Positions 7,718 to 15,549 of a DNA stretch of 32,141 nt are shown here, piece after piece. Position 1 is the stretch's first letter. Each line of letters opens with the position of its first letter. The notes beneath the pieces were generated by a model that made no database searches, was not told the origin of the DNA, and saw only the letters and a program-made list of their open reading frames with translations. A program made the position numbers and the translations under genes. The stretch comes from Ignavibacteriota bacterium. GTDB taxonomy: Bacteria; Bacteroidota; Ignavibacteria; Ignavibacteriales; Melioribacteraceae. The stretch is from assembly GCA_002698995.1 (NCBI GenBank), contig PAAX01000017.1, positions 1-32,141 of the forward strand, written 5' to 3'.

Positions 7718-8527
7718 ATGGGAAAGTTACCCGTATATTTTATACCTCATGGTGGAGGTCCGTGGCATGTAATAAAAAATGCCATGGGTGACCCTATTGG
7801 CTATGGTCAATTAAGGGAATACCTTAAAAATTTTGGTGAGCAATACAGTCAAAAGATAAACGCGATACTTGTTGTTTCAGGACATTGGGAAGAGGATTTG
7901 CCAACGCTGCAATTCGGTTCAAATCCACCTTTGCTGTATGATTATTATGGTTTTCCTGAATCCACATATCATTTAAAATGGCCAGCTCCAGGTAATCCCG
8001 AATTGGCTGAACGGATTGAAAATCTGTTTAAAGCAAGCAGTTTTAAAACAAAAAGAGACTATAAAAGAGGCTTTGACCATGGAACGTTTGTGCCTTTGAT
8101 GATTGCTTTCCCTGAAGCCAATATTCCGGTGGTTCAGCTTTCGCTAATCAATTCCCTTGACCCTGAAACGCATATAAGTCTTGGAAAAGCGCTTGAACCT
8201 TTACGAAATGAAGGTGTATTGATTATCGGTTCGGGAATGAGCTACCACAATATGCGCGGGTTTATGTCGGAAAGTTCTTCGGCAGCAGGTAGTTCAACAC
8301 AATTCGATGACTGGCTTACCCAGACAGTTGAGATAAATGATACTAAAAAACGAAATGAAATGCTCATTAACTGGAAGAATGCACCAAAAGCAAGAGAAAG
8401 CCATCCAAGAAGTGAACATCTGGCTCCGTTGTTTGTAGTTGCCGGTGCTGCTGGCAGTGATAAGGGCTCCCGTGATTATTCGGGATTGCTCATGGGAATT
8501 AAAGTTTCCGGATATAAGTTTGGCTGA
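7718..8527 (+). CDS. DODA-type extradiol ring-opening dioxygenase
   Basis: A 269-residue LigB-superfamily enzyme of the 4,5-DOPA dioxygenase class, full length for the bacterial YgiD type. Metal-ligand candidates are H11 (FIPHGGGPW), H56 (VVSGHWEED) and H234 (PRSEHLAPL). H177 (GMSYHN) and H121 (FDHGTFVPL) sit at the positions of conserved active-site histidines, and YDYYGFPE is the usual substrate-side motif. It would open a catechol ring between or next to the hydroxyls using a single Zn or Fe ion and oxygen; physiological substrates of bacterial members are often unknown. With the meta-cleavage-product-like hydrolase at 15550, this gives the run an aromatic-degradation character. Confidence 0.9.
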   Translation: MGKLPVYFIPHGGGPWHVIKNAMGDPIGYGQLREYLKNFGEQYSQKINAILVVSGHWEEDLPTLQFGSNPPLLYDYYGFPESTYHLKWPAPGNPELAERIENLFKASSFKTKRDYKRGFDHGTFVPLMIAFPEANIPVVQLSLINSLDPETHISLGKALEPLRNEGVLIIGSGMSYHNMRGFMSESSSAAGSSTQFDDWLTQTVEINDTKKRNEMLINWKNAPKARESHPRSEHLAPLFVVAGAAGSDKGSRDYSGLLMGIKVSGYKFG

Positions 8528-8547
8528 TTGATAAAAATTAAAATAAA

Positions 8548-9201
8548 ATGGAAGAGATAAAAACAGAAGAAAACATCCCCGTGACCATAGAGTTTTTCCA
8601 TGATGTGCTTTGTGCATGGTGTTATGCCTTTTCTCCCCGATTAGAAAAATTGGCGCAGCAATTTCCCGAACATGTTTCAATTGTACATCGGGCATTTGCT
8701 TTAGCTCCATCAACAGACGGAATAGAACGAATATTTGGGTCAAAAGAACAGGGAAAGAAAGAGATATTAGAACATTGGCGTCAAGCCAACCTCAATGATG
8801 ATGAACATAGAATGAACCCTGATCTTATGGCGTCCAGGGATTTCGATTATCCTTCTTCTACTCCCGGTTTGACCGCATGCAAAGCTGCCGAACTTCAAGG
8901 TGGAAACCTTGTGCATGGCAGAATGTTCGACCGCGTTCAAAAAGCACATCTTACCGACTGCCTTAACATTGCCGATTTTGATACACTGAAAATGTGTGCC
9001 AAAGAAATTGGGCTTGATGTGGAACAATGGGAAAAGGATTATGGCAGCGAGAAGGTAAAGCAATCGCTAAACGAAGATTTTCAGCAGGCACGTATGTATG
9101 GAGTAAATGCAGTGCCCACTATTGTGGCCAATGGTAAACATAAACTGAGTGGGGCGCAACCCTATGCCGTTATAGACGAATGGATTAGAAAATTAATCTA
9201 A
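8548..9201 (+). CDS. DsbA/FrnE-family thiol oxidoreductase
   Basis: A 217-residue cytoplasmic thioredoxin-fold protein with an inserted helical domain, matching the FrnE/2-hydroxychromene-carboxylate-isomerase-like DsbA family. The active site C22-A-W-C25 follows the strand VTIEFFHDVL, and the cis-proline motif is GVNAVPTIVANG near residue 192. There is no signal peptide, so it is not the periplasmic DsbA. FrnE-like proteins act as disulphide isomerases or in polyketide/aromatic metabolism and stress resistance. It lies 20 bp after the dioxygenase and 15 bp before the dehydrogenase, so it belongs to the same transcript. A role in thiol repair under electrophile stress is inferred. Confidence 0.88.
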   Translation: MEEIKTEENIPVTIEFFHDVLCAWCYAFSPRLEKLAQQFPEHVSIVHRAFALAPSTDGIERIFGSKEQGKKEILEHWRQANLNDDEHRMNPDLMASRDFDYPSSTPGLTACKAAELQGGNLVHGRMFDRVQKAHLTDCLNIADFDTLKMCAKEIGLDVEQWEKDYGSEKVKQSLNEDFQQARMYGVNAVPTIVANGKHKLSGAQPYAVIDEWIRKLI

Positions 9202-9216
9202 TGCTTCCAAAGAAAA

Positions 9217-10185
9217 ATGCTTATGAAAATAGTAATAACATTTAAAACATTTCCTGAACAAAAGAAATTAATGAAACAATTTTCAGGAAACGGTTTGGAA
9301 ACCGTCTTCCTGGAAGATAGTCCAAAGGAAATGATTGCGGATATTGTTTCAACTGCCGATATATTGTTATCCTGGAATCCGGAGAAAGAAGGATTGTACA
9401 ATCATGCGGTTTCCTGCAAAAATGTAAAATTTATGCAACTTCTTTCCGCCGGATACGACCATGTTAATCTGGAACGTTTCCCGGATTCCATGAAAATAGC
9501 TGCAAACCAGGGTGCCTATGCCGAACCCATGGCGGAACATGCCCTGGCAATGATACTTGCCCTGAGCAAAAGATTGTCAATCTATCACAATCACCTGTCT
9601 GATGGAATATTTAATCAACTAAAAAGCACGACCAAATCAATGAGGGGTTCCGTCCTGGGAATAATTGGTTTTGGTTCCATCGGGAAAGCTACGGCAAACT
9701 TGATGAAACCGCTCGGGGTGAAGGTATTTGCCATCAATACCACAGGCAAGACCAATGAAAAAGTTGAGTTTATCGGCACCCTTAACGATTTGGATTTTGT
9801 ACTTAAAAATGCCGATTCCCTACTTATTTCCTGCCCGCTTAATGAGCAGACAAATAATTTAATCAACAAACAAAAACTGGATTTAATGAAACCAAACGCC
9901 GTTTTGGTAAATGTGGCAAGGGGACAAATAATTAATGAGAAGGAATTATATGATCACCTGAAAACCCATCCCGACTTTTACGCCGGTATAGATGCCTGGT
10001 GGGTGGAGCCCTTTAAATACGGTAAGTTTGAACTTCATTTTCCTTTCTTTGAACTGCCCAATATTCTGGGCTCGCCACATAATTCGGCCATGGTAGAGGA
10101 TGCCATGATAATAGGGACAGAAAAGGCTATCGATAATGTTAAACTTTTTATCCGGGGAGAAAAAGTCAGCGGACTGATCCATTAA
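9217..10185 (+). CDS. D-isomer-specific 2-hydroxyacid dehydrogenase
   Basis: A 322-residue NAD(P)-dependent dehydrogenase of the D-2-hydroxyacid family. The Rossmann motif GFGSIG lies at residues 151-156 after RGSVLGIIG. The catalytic set is R235 (NVARGQIIN), E264 (DAWWVEPF) and H288 (GSPHNS). The usual DVFxxEP is changed to DAWWVEP. The start is ATG 9217 or ATG 9223, two codons later; the sequence does not decide. It would interconvert a 2-keto acid and a D-2-hydroxy acid, with substrate unknown. It lies within the redox/catabolic run and ends 14 bp before the exported hydrolase. Confidence 0.9.
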   Translation: MLMKIVITFKTFPEQKKLMKQFSGNGLETVFLEDSPKEMIADIVSTADILLSWNPEKEGLYNHAVSCKNVKFMQLLSAGYDHVNLERFPDSMKIAANQGAYAEPMAEHALAMILALSKRLSIYHNHLSDGIFNQLKSTTKSMRGSVLGIIGFGSIGKATANLMKPLGVKVFAINTTGKTNEKVEFIGTLNDLDFVLKNADSLLISCPLNEQTNNLINKQKLDLMKPNAVLVNVARGQIINEKELYDHLKTHPDFYAGIDAWWVEPFKYGKFELHFPFFELPNILGSPHNSAMVEDAMIIGTEKAIDNVKLFIRGEKVSGLIH

Positions 10186-10199
10186 TAAAATCAAGCTAT

Positions 10200-11210
10200 A
10201 TGACAATAGATAACATAAAAATAAAATTAACCATTGCACTATTAGGTTTTACGCTTGTTTCCTTTTCTCAGAAAAGTGATTTAAAGTGGCTGGATGTAAT
10301 GCTTGCTAACTACGAATACCCATACAAGGTGGATTACATTAACCTGAACATCCAACAGCAGGATTTAAAAATGGCTTACATGGATGTTAAACCGGCAAAC
10401 TATAACGGGAAAAATATAGTTTTGCTGCATGGTAAAAATTTTAATGGCGCATATTGGAAAACCACTATTGAAAGATTGACACAAGAGGGTTTCCGGGTGA
10501 TTGTGCCCGACCAGATAGGCTTTGGCAAGTCGTCGAAACCCGAAAATTTCAACTATACATTTCAGCAATTGGCTCTCAACACAAAACTTCTATTAGACCA
10601 TCTTGGCATCATAAGAACCAGTGTATTGGGACATTCCATGGGAGGGATGCTGGCTACCCGTTTTGTGTTAATGTATCCTGAAGCAACGGAAAAATTAATT
10701 TTGGAAAACCCAATCGGGTTAGAAGACTGGAAAAAGACAGTTCCCTATAAACCGGTGGACTGGTGGTATCAGGTTGAGCTGGATCAGACGTATGAAAAAA
10801 TTAAAAGTTACCAGTTAGAAAACTATTACGATGGTAAATGGAACCCCTTGTATGACCAATGGGTTGATCTTTTGGCCGGATGGACACTGAATTCTGATTA
10901 TCCAAAAATTGCGTGGAACGCGGCCCTCACCTTCGATATGATTTTTACGCAACCGGTTCTCTACGAGTTTGGAAATATCAAACCTCCTACTTTGTTGATT
11001 ATAGGCACAAGGGATAGGACAGCATTGGGCAAGCCATTGGTGAGCGAAGAGGTGGGAAAAACGATGGGACTATACAACCAACTTGGAAAAAGTACGAGAG
11101 ACAAAATTCCAAACGCGAAATTGGTTGAACTTGACAATGTGGGTCATTTGCCTCACATTGAACAATTTGACAGGTTTATTTCGCCATTGATACAATTTAT
11201 TAATAAATAA
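10200..11210 (+). CDS. Exported alpha/beta-hydrolase
   Basis: A 336-residue hydrolase with a probable Sec signal at residues 1-23 (hydrophobic TIALLGFTLVSFS), so it should act in the periplasm. The triad is S146 in GHSMGGM, D272 in GTRDRTALG and H316 in NVGHLPHIE. The oxyanion HG motif is LLHGKNFNG (~76-84), and the DQIGFGKSSKP loop follows strand 4. This resembles epoxide-hydrolase/meta-cleavage-hydrolase-like members, and the exact substrate class cannot be read. The stop lies 5 bp before the next gene, implying co-translation. An exported hydrolase amid cytoplasmic redox enzymes suggests a substrate met first outside the inner membrane. Confidence 0.88.
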   Translation: MTIDNIKIKLTIALLGFTLVSFSQKSDLKWLDVMLANYEYPYKVDYINLNIQQQDLKMAYMDVKPANYNGKNIVLLHGKNFNGAYWKTTIERLTQEGFRVIVPDQIGFGKSSKPENFNYTFQQLALNTKLLLDHLGIIRTSVLGHSMGGMLATRFVLMYPEATEKLILENPIGLEDWKKTVPYKPVDWWYQVELDQTYEKIKSYQLENYYDGKWNPLYDQWVDLLAGWTLNSDYPKIAWNAALTFDMIFTQPVLYEFGNIKPPTLLIIGTRDRTALGKPLVSEEVGKTMGLYNQLGKSTRDKIPNAKLVELDNVGHLPHIEQFDRFISPLIQFINK

Positions 11211-11215
11211 AAATT

Positions 11216-12295
11216 ATGAAAGCAGCACGTTTATTTGAATTAGGAAAACCTCTTCGGGTTGAAGAGGTTGCAATCCCAGAATTGAGGGACGAAGATGTTT
11301 TGGTGGAAGTAAAAGCCACTTTTATCGCACCTTCCATGAAAGATATTACGCAACCTGGCGGATCGTTTGTCCGCCCTACTTTGCCAGCCATTTTAGGTTC
11401 GGATGCAGTAGGCAACATCTCAAAACTTGGCAAACATGTGAAAGGGTTGAAAGAAGGTCAAAAAGTTTGGGTTAATTCCCTCTTGTATTACCCGACCGAT
11501 GAGTTTGCCTTGAAAGGACGGGAAGGATTGAGCGAGTCCATGGCTTTTCAGGGAATGTTTACATTTAACCCAAACAATGTGCATTTGATGGACGAATACC
11601 AGGGCGGATTTGCAGAATATATCAAGGCGCCTTCATATAACATCATTCCCTTGCCGGAAAATTTTCCGGTTGAACATGCGGTACGTCTCGGCTATTTGGG
11701 AACGGCGTTTCATGCCTTAAAAAGAGCTCATGTTCATTACGGGTCAACCGTTTTGATTAATGGCGCCACAGGAACTGTAGGAACAAGTGCCGTTCTGCTT
11801 GCTCTGGCGATGGGAGCTTCAAAAATAATTGCCATTGCCAATAAAAAAGACAGGCTTGAAAAAATCAAGCAAATCGAGCCGGCCATTATTGAGACACTTT
11901 CACTTCAGGATGGCGAAGTGACGGGTAAAATAAAGGAACTTACCAACGGGCAGGGCGCTGAATCGTTTGTGGATTGTTTATCTTATGTAGATACTTCTTC
12001 CACACACCAGTGTTTGTTCGCTGTAAAAAAAGGTGGCACAGCCGTTTGCATTGGCGGTGCAACAGGAAATATAACCGTCCCTTATTCATTTTTGCTGGGA
12101 ACCGAAATTAATATTACCGGGTCGCTTTATCTACATTCATATGAAGCGAATGAAATGATCAGCATGGTTAATTCCGGAAGGTTAAATCTTGATTTCTTAG
12201 ACACAAAGGCTTTTGCACTTGAAGAAATTAACGAGGCAATTGAGTTGGCAGGTTCAAGGATCGGTGGGTTAAACACGGTATTGGTTAAAATGTAA
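11216..12295 (+). CDS. Medium-chain (MDR) oxidoreductase, zinc-free type
   Basis: A 359-residue alcohol-dehydrogenase-like MDR protein. The GroES-like N-domain begins MKAARLFELGKPLRVEEVAIP, and the Rossmann region has TVLINGATGTVGTSAVLLA (~177-196) followed by NKKDRLEKI. The catalytic zinc site normally has Cys near residue 40 (GVCHTD); here the segment reads ATFIAPSMKDI with no Cys, and the four-Cys structural lobe is absent. It is therefore more like a quinone oxidoreductase/enoyl reductase than a zinc alcohol dehydrogenase. Reduction of quinones or enones with NADPH would fit the cluster. It starts 5 bp after the exported hydrolase and is followed by a possible terminator. Confidence 0.87.
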   Translation: MKAARLFELGKPLRVEEVAIPELRDEDVLVEVKATFIAPSMKDITQPGGSFVRPTLPAILGSDAVGNISKLGKHVKGLKEGQKVWVNSLLYYPTDEFALKGREGLSESMAFQGMFTFNPNNVHLMDEYQGGFAEYIKAPSYNIIPLPENFPVEHAVRLGYLGTAFHALKRAHVHYGSTVLINGATGTVGTSAVLLALAMGASKIIAIANKKDRLEKIKQIEPAIIETLSLQDGEVTGKIKELTNGQGAESFVDCLSYVDTSSTHQCLFAVKKGGTAVCIGGATGNITVPYSFLLGTEINITGSLYLHSYEANEMISMVNSGRLNLDFLDTKAFALEEINEAIELAGSRIGGLNTVLVKM

Positions 12296-12356
12296 AAACA
12301 GATGAGATTAGTTTGATTTAAAAGATTTTCTACAAAACTAACGGGTTCTGTTTTTT
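12295..12356 (+). terminator. Possible rho-independent terminator
   Basis: The outer arms AAAACAGA (12295-12302) and TCTGTTTT (12347-12354) enclose a second near-inverted pair, TTAGTTTG and CAAAACTAA, and the right arm runs into six Ts. The stem is AT-rich and the loop long, so efficiency is doubtful. It would separate the first operon from the lipoprotein hydrolase. Confidence 0.4.
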
Positions 12357-12444
12357 AGAAAACTCAAATAAAACAATTTTTAGGACCCACCATTAATTAA
12401 CAATGAAAACAAAAAAAATCATTAAAATGAAAACAGTTAAAAAC

Positions 12445-13299
12445 ATGAAAAAAAGTCTTTTGCTATTAGTATTAATTGGAAGTTCCGCCATCATTACAAG
12501 TTGTGGCGGCAATCAATCCAAAAAGAATACGGAAGAAAAAACAAAGGTTGTGGCCACTGCTGAACCAAAGATAGTTAACGAGAGAGTGACCTATACTTCG
12601 GGCAACGATACATTAATTGGTTATCTTTATTATGACCAGAACAGTAATGAAAAGAAACCGGGTATTATTGTCGTGCATGAGTGGTGGGGAAACGATTCTT
12701 ATGCGCAAGCACGTGCAAAAATGTTGGCTGAACTTGGATATACCGCATTAGCCGCAGATATGTATGGACAAGGCAAGATACTGGACAATCCTAAAGATGC
12801 ACAGGAAAACGCAGGTGTTATTTATACGAATTCTGATTTATTAAAAGCACGTATGACTGCGGCATACCAAGCCTTAATAAACAGCAATCGGGCAGCCAAC
12901 GACCATATTGCAGCTATTGGTTACTGTTTTGGTGGAACAGTAGTTTTAAATGCTGCCGCCATGGGAGTGCCTCTCGAAACAGTCGTCAGTTTCCATGGAG
13001 GGTTAGCTGGCTTTAAGGCTTCCCCGGCCATAAAAAACACACAGGTACTTATCTGTAATGGAGGCGCCGACAAGTTTGTTTCGGAAGATGATATTAAAAA
13101 TTTCAAAAACGAAATGAACCAGGAGAACGCACCATTCGTATTTAAAGAATACGAAGGTGCGACCCATGCGTTTACTAACCCCGAATCGACAGAAGCCGGA
13201 GAAAAATTCAATATGCCGATTGCCTATAACGAAACCGCCGATAAAGCTTCGTGGCAAGATATGAAAGATTTTTTTAAAGAACATTTTCCGGTAAAATAG
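12445..13299 (+). CDS. Dienelactone-hydrolase-family lipoprotein
   Basis: A 284-residue protein from ATG 12445; in-frame ATGs at 12403 and 12427 would only lengthen a Lys-rich leader. MKKSLLLLVLIGSSAIITSC is a lipoprotein signal with lipid-attachment C20, followed by a Ser/Lys/Glu linker, so it is membrane-anchored in the envelope. The dienelactone hydrolase domain has E79 (VVHEWWGND), nucleophile C161 in GYCFGG, D209 in CNGGADKFV and H241 in EGATHAFTNP. This is the Cys-Asp-His triad of clcD-type hydrolases that open lactones after chlorocatechol or catechol ring cleavage. Envelope-anchored members with a CFGG nucleophile are common in Bacteroidota and their substrates are uncertain. It sits between the catabolic run and a DoxX gene. 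Confidence 0.9.
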   Translation: MKKSLLLLVLIGSSAIITSCGGNQSKKNTEEKTKVVATAEPKIVNERVTYTSGNDTLIGYLYYDQNSNEKKPGIIVVHEWWGNDSYAQARAKMLAELGYTALAADMYGQGKILDNPKDAQENAGVIYTNSDLLKARMTAAYQALINSNRAANDHIAAIGYCFGGTVVLNAAAMGVPLETVVSFHGGLAGFKASPAIKNTQVLICNGGADKFVSEDDIKNFKNEMNQENAPFVFKEYEGATHAFTNPESTEAGEKFNMPIAYNETADKASWQDMKDFFKEHFPVK

Positions 13300-13438
13300 G
13301 TAGCTATCAAAGGAAAAACAAAATGAAAATCTTTCAACATAAATAAAAGGAGCTGTTTGCCCAGTGGGAAATGCAGATATTTTTAAAATTTCCTATCAGA
13401 AACTTTCAAAAAATAGTTATAAACAATTAAATTTTAAA

Positions 13439-13801
13439 ATGATGAGTACTACAGAAACTTCAAAAACGAGAAAAATTGTTACCTGGATAATAGCAGGCTT
13501 ATTAACCGCATTTTATTTATATAGTGCAAGCGGGAAATTGTTTCTCCACCCCGAACAAATGGAACAAATGAATTTAGGCGATTGGCGCATTATTATAGCG
13601 TTAGGCGAAATAGGATCGGCTTTGCTGTTTCTGTTTCCAAAAACCACCCGTTTTGGTACTTTGTTATTAAGTTCTTATATGGGCGGAGCAATCATTATGC
13701 ACATGACAGGCAGCATGAGCATTATGATGCCAAGTGTGGTGCTTATTTTAGTTTGGGTAGTTTTTTATTTAAGAACACCTGATTTTTTCAAGATGAAATA
13801 A
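13439..13801 (+). CDS. DoxX-like membrane protein
   Basis: A 120-residue four-helix membrane protein starting at one of two adjacent ATGs (13439 or 13442); the upstream extension of the frame to 13364 has no membrane or signal character and is rejected. Helix 1 holds GLLTAFYLYSASGKL, helix 2 IIIALGEIGSALLFLF, helix 3 GTLLLSSYMGGAIIMHM and helix 4 PSVVLILVWVVFYL. The SASGK(L/F) and GE(I)G motifs are typical of the DoxX-like group that accompanies MarR or AraC regulators. It ends 1 bp before the MarR gene, so DoxX, MarR and AraC probably form one transcript. Its reaction is unproven; redox or quinone-linked roles are assumed for the family. Confidence 0.82.
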   Translation: MMSTTETSKTRKIVTWIIAGLLTAFYLYSASGKLFLHPEQMEQMNLGDWRIIIALGEIGSALLFLFPKTTRFGTLLLSSYMGGAIIMHMTGSMSIMMPSVVLILVWVVFYLRTPDFFKMK

Positions 13802-13802
13802 A

Positions 13803-14204
13803 ATGAAGATTGAAGATGAAATAAAAGGAAGGTTTCGGAATGAATATCATAAGGGTTTGGTAAACCTGACATACACTAGCAAACAGTTGAGTTTTAAGTT
13901 TTATCAATCGCTAAGAAAACACGGACTTGCCGAACCGCAATACAATGTTTTGAGGATACTGCGAGGTTTTCGTTCCGAAGCCCCTCTTTCCATTTGTTTT
14001 ATTAAAGAACGCATGCTTGACAAAGACTCGGATGTAAGTCGTATAGTTGACAGATTGGTTCAAAAACGGTTAGTTAATCGGGTAGAAAATCCCGAAGACA
14101 GACGCCAAAAATCTGTTAATATTACTGAACCGGGCTTGGCATTGCTTGAGAAAAATACATTGCCCACCCTATCCACTCGGAGGAATAAAAGGAATAGATC
14201 ATGA
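13803..14204 (+). CDS. MarR-family regulator with an abnormal C-terminus
   Basis: A 133-residue winged-helix regulator. The core is intact: QYNVLRILRG (helix 2), RMLDKDSDVSRIVDRLVQKRLVNRVENPEDRRQKSVNIT (recognition helix and wing). After LLEK the sequence becomes TLPTLSTRRNKRNRS, unlike the helical dimerisation tail of the family. Removing one A from the A5 run at 14151-14155 instead gives a tail ending LGGIKGIDHDEKQQ, which looks like a normal MarR C-terminal helix start, so a one-base insertion is possible. As it stands the stop overlaps the AraC start by the four bases ATGA. MarR proteins of this type sense phenolics or quinones and repress neighbouring efflux or catabolic genes. Confidence 0.8.
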   Translation: MKIEDEIKGRFRNEYHKGLVNLTYTSKQLSFKFYQSLRKHGLAEPQYNVLRILRGFRSEAPLSICFIKERMLDKDSDVSRIVDRLVQKRLVNRVENPEDRRQKSVNITEPGLALLEKNTLPTLSTRRNKRNRS

Positions 14205-15145
14205 TGAAAAGCAACAATGACTTTATCAGGCATGCAATTGATGTAAAGGGAAATTTACAATCTGTCCCTAACTATATCGAATATGGTGAGAAATCTCTTG
14301 ACCACCTAACAAACTATTTTTCAATAAAGACCATTCAAACCATCAAGTCAGCCAATAAGGTTCTAGAGCCTCATTGCCATACACTTCTTTACCAACTTGT
14401 TTGGGTTACAGATGGCAGTTATAGTGTAACCATAGATGATAAAATTCACCATCTACAAAAAAACTGTTTTTTATTGCTTTATCCAAATACCGTCCATGCC
14501 ACAAGCTTTGAAGATAACCCAAAAGGGTATTCGGTACATTTTAGTATTGATTTTTTTGAAGTCCATGAGAAAGGCACCTATTTGTCAAATGTTATAAAGC
14601 GTAGCACTCCAAAAAGATTTTTAATAGTGAAAATAGATGAAACCACATCTTATGAAATCAATGTAATATTTAACGGAATGGAAAAAGTTAATTCGGGAGG
14701 GTCGTTTCTCAGTGATGAACTCATTAGAACCTATCTCAACCTTTCGCTGTTGAAAATGTACGAGTTTTATGGACTTTTGGACAAAAACACCTTATTCACT
14801 TCTTCTCAAACAATAGTAAACAGATTTATACAAGCTGTGGATGCAAATTTCATAAACAAACGAAGTGTTTCGGAATATGCAAAAATTCTTAATCTATCAG
14901 AAGGCCATCTCAACAATATTATCAAAAAAGAGACGGGAAAACCAGCTGGATACCACATACGGGAGCGTATTTTGCACGAAGCACAACGACTACTGATCTA
15001 TACTGATAGCAGCATATCTGAAATTTCATACACATTGAACTTCTCGAACCCCTCCTATTTCTTCAGGTTATTTAAGTCGCTTACCGGAACCACTCCAAAG
15101 AAATTTAGGAAAAATCATTTGAAAGAAAAAACAATTAGTACTTGA
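14201..15145 (+). CDS. AraC-family transcriptional regulator
   Basis: A 314-residue regulator. The N-terminal cupin-like sensing domain (~40-150) includes EPHCHTLLYQLVWVTDGSY and LLLYPNTVHATSFEDNPKGY. The C-terminal double helix-turn-helix (~205-305) includes VSEYAKILNLSEGHLNNIIKK and the signature DSSISEISYTLNFSNPSYFFRLFKSLTG, matching AraC/XylS consensus. The start ATG at 14201 overlaps the MarR stop (ATGA), with a second ATG three bases later. It probably activates one of the adjacent catabolic transcripts, in particular the hydrolase at 15550, in response to an unknown ligand. The pairing of MarR repressor and AraC activator in one transcript is notable. Confidence 0.9.
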   Translation: MMKSNNDFIRHAIDVKGNLQSVPNYIEYGEKSLDHLTNYFSIKTIQTIKSANKVLEPHCHTLLYQLVWVTDGSYSVTIDDKIHHLQKNCFLLLYPNTVHATSFEDNPKGYSVHFSIDFFEVHEKGTYLSNVIKRSTPKRFLIVKIDETTSYEINVIFNGMEKVNSGGSFLSDELIRTYLNLSLLKMYEFYGLLDKNTLFTSSQTIVNRFIQAVDANFINKRSVSEYAKILNLSEGHLNNIIKKETGKPAGYHIRERILHEAQRLLIYTDSSISEISYTLNFSNPSYFFRLFKSLTGTTPKKFRKNHLKEKTIST

Positions 15146-15549
15146 TTGGTTTGACAGAGGTTAAGGTCAAATAACCATTGGGAAGAGGCCATAAATAAGT
15201 TATTCTCTTTTTTGTTTTTAATGATTAAACGCTATTGCGGCAGTACTTTAATCTTTGACTTTTTCTTCTCCCTTTAGGGCAGGGGTAAAAAGAAAAGGTA
15301 GAAAATTCAATTATTTTTCCCGGCCCCCTAAAGGGTGTAATTGAATTTTCTGCAATTAAAACATCTACTGGAGCAATTGCGGCGAATCAAATTGTTTTTT
15401 TATAAAAACACCTCAAATATGTGTAAAGTGTACTAAAAAAATCTTTTTGTGTATATGATGATATTGAATAATTATCGAATTTTACCATAATTATTTATGT
15501 AATTAACAATTTTAAGCGCAAATATTTCACAACCTAATAATTTTATTAC
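15146..15549. repeat. Intergenic region with two interleaved inverted repeats
   Basis: No gene is seen. Inverted pair A is CCCTTTAGGG at 15270-15279 with CCCTAAAGGG at 15326-15335. Inverted pair B is AGAAAATTCAATTA at 15300-15313 (14 bases) with its perfect complement at 15338-15351. The order A-B-A'-B' means both stems can form together only as a pseudoknot, or they are alternative hairpins. Near the middle is a short tract rich in C and G (CCCGGCCCCC) that stands out from the AT-rich surroundings. It may be a leader or regulatory RNA for the hydrolase at 15550, a terminator for the AraC gene, or the relic of a small element. Confidence 0.5.

Noticed and set aside
8294-9063. Long minus-strand frames opposite the dioxygenase and DsbA genes
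   Set aside because: They are antisense shadows; the plus-strand proteins carry complete catalytic motifs.
12921-13284. Two minus-strand frames opposite the dienelactone hydrolase
   Set aside because: No family features, and the sense gene has a full Cys-Asp-His triad and lipoprotein signal.
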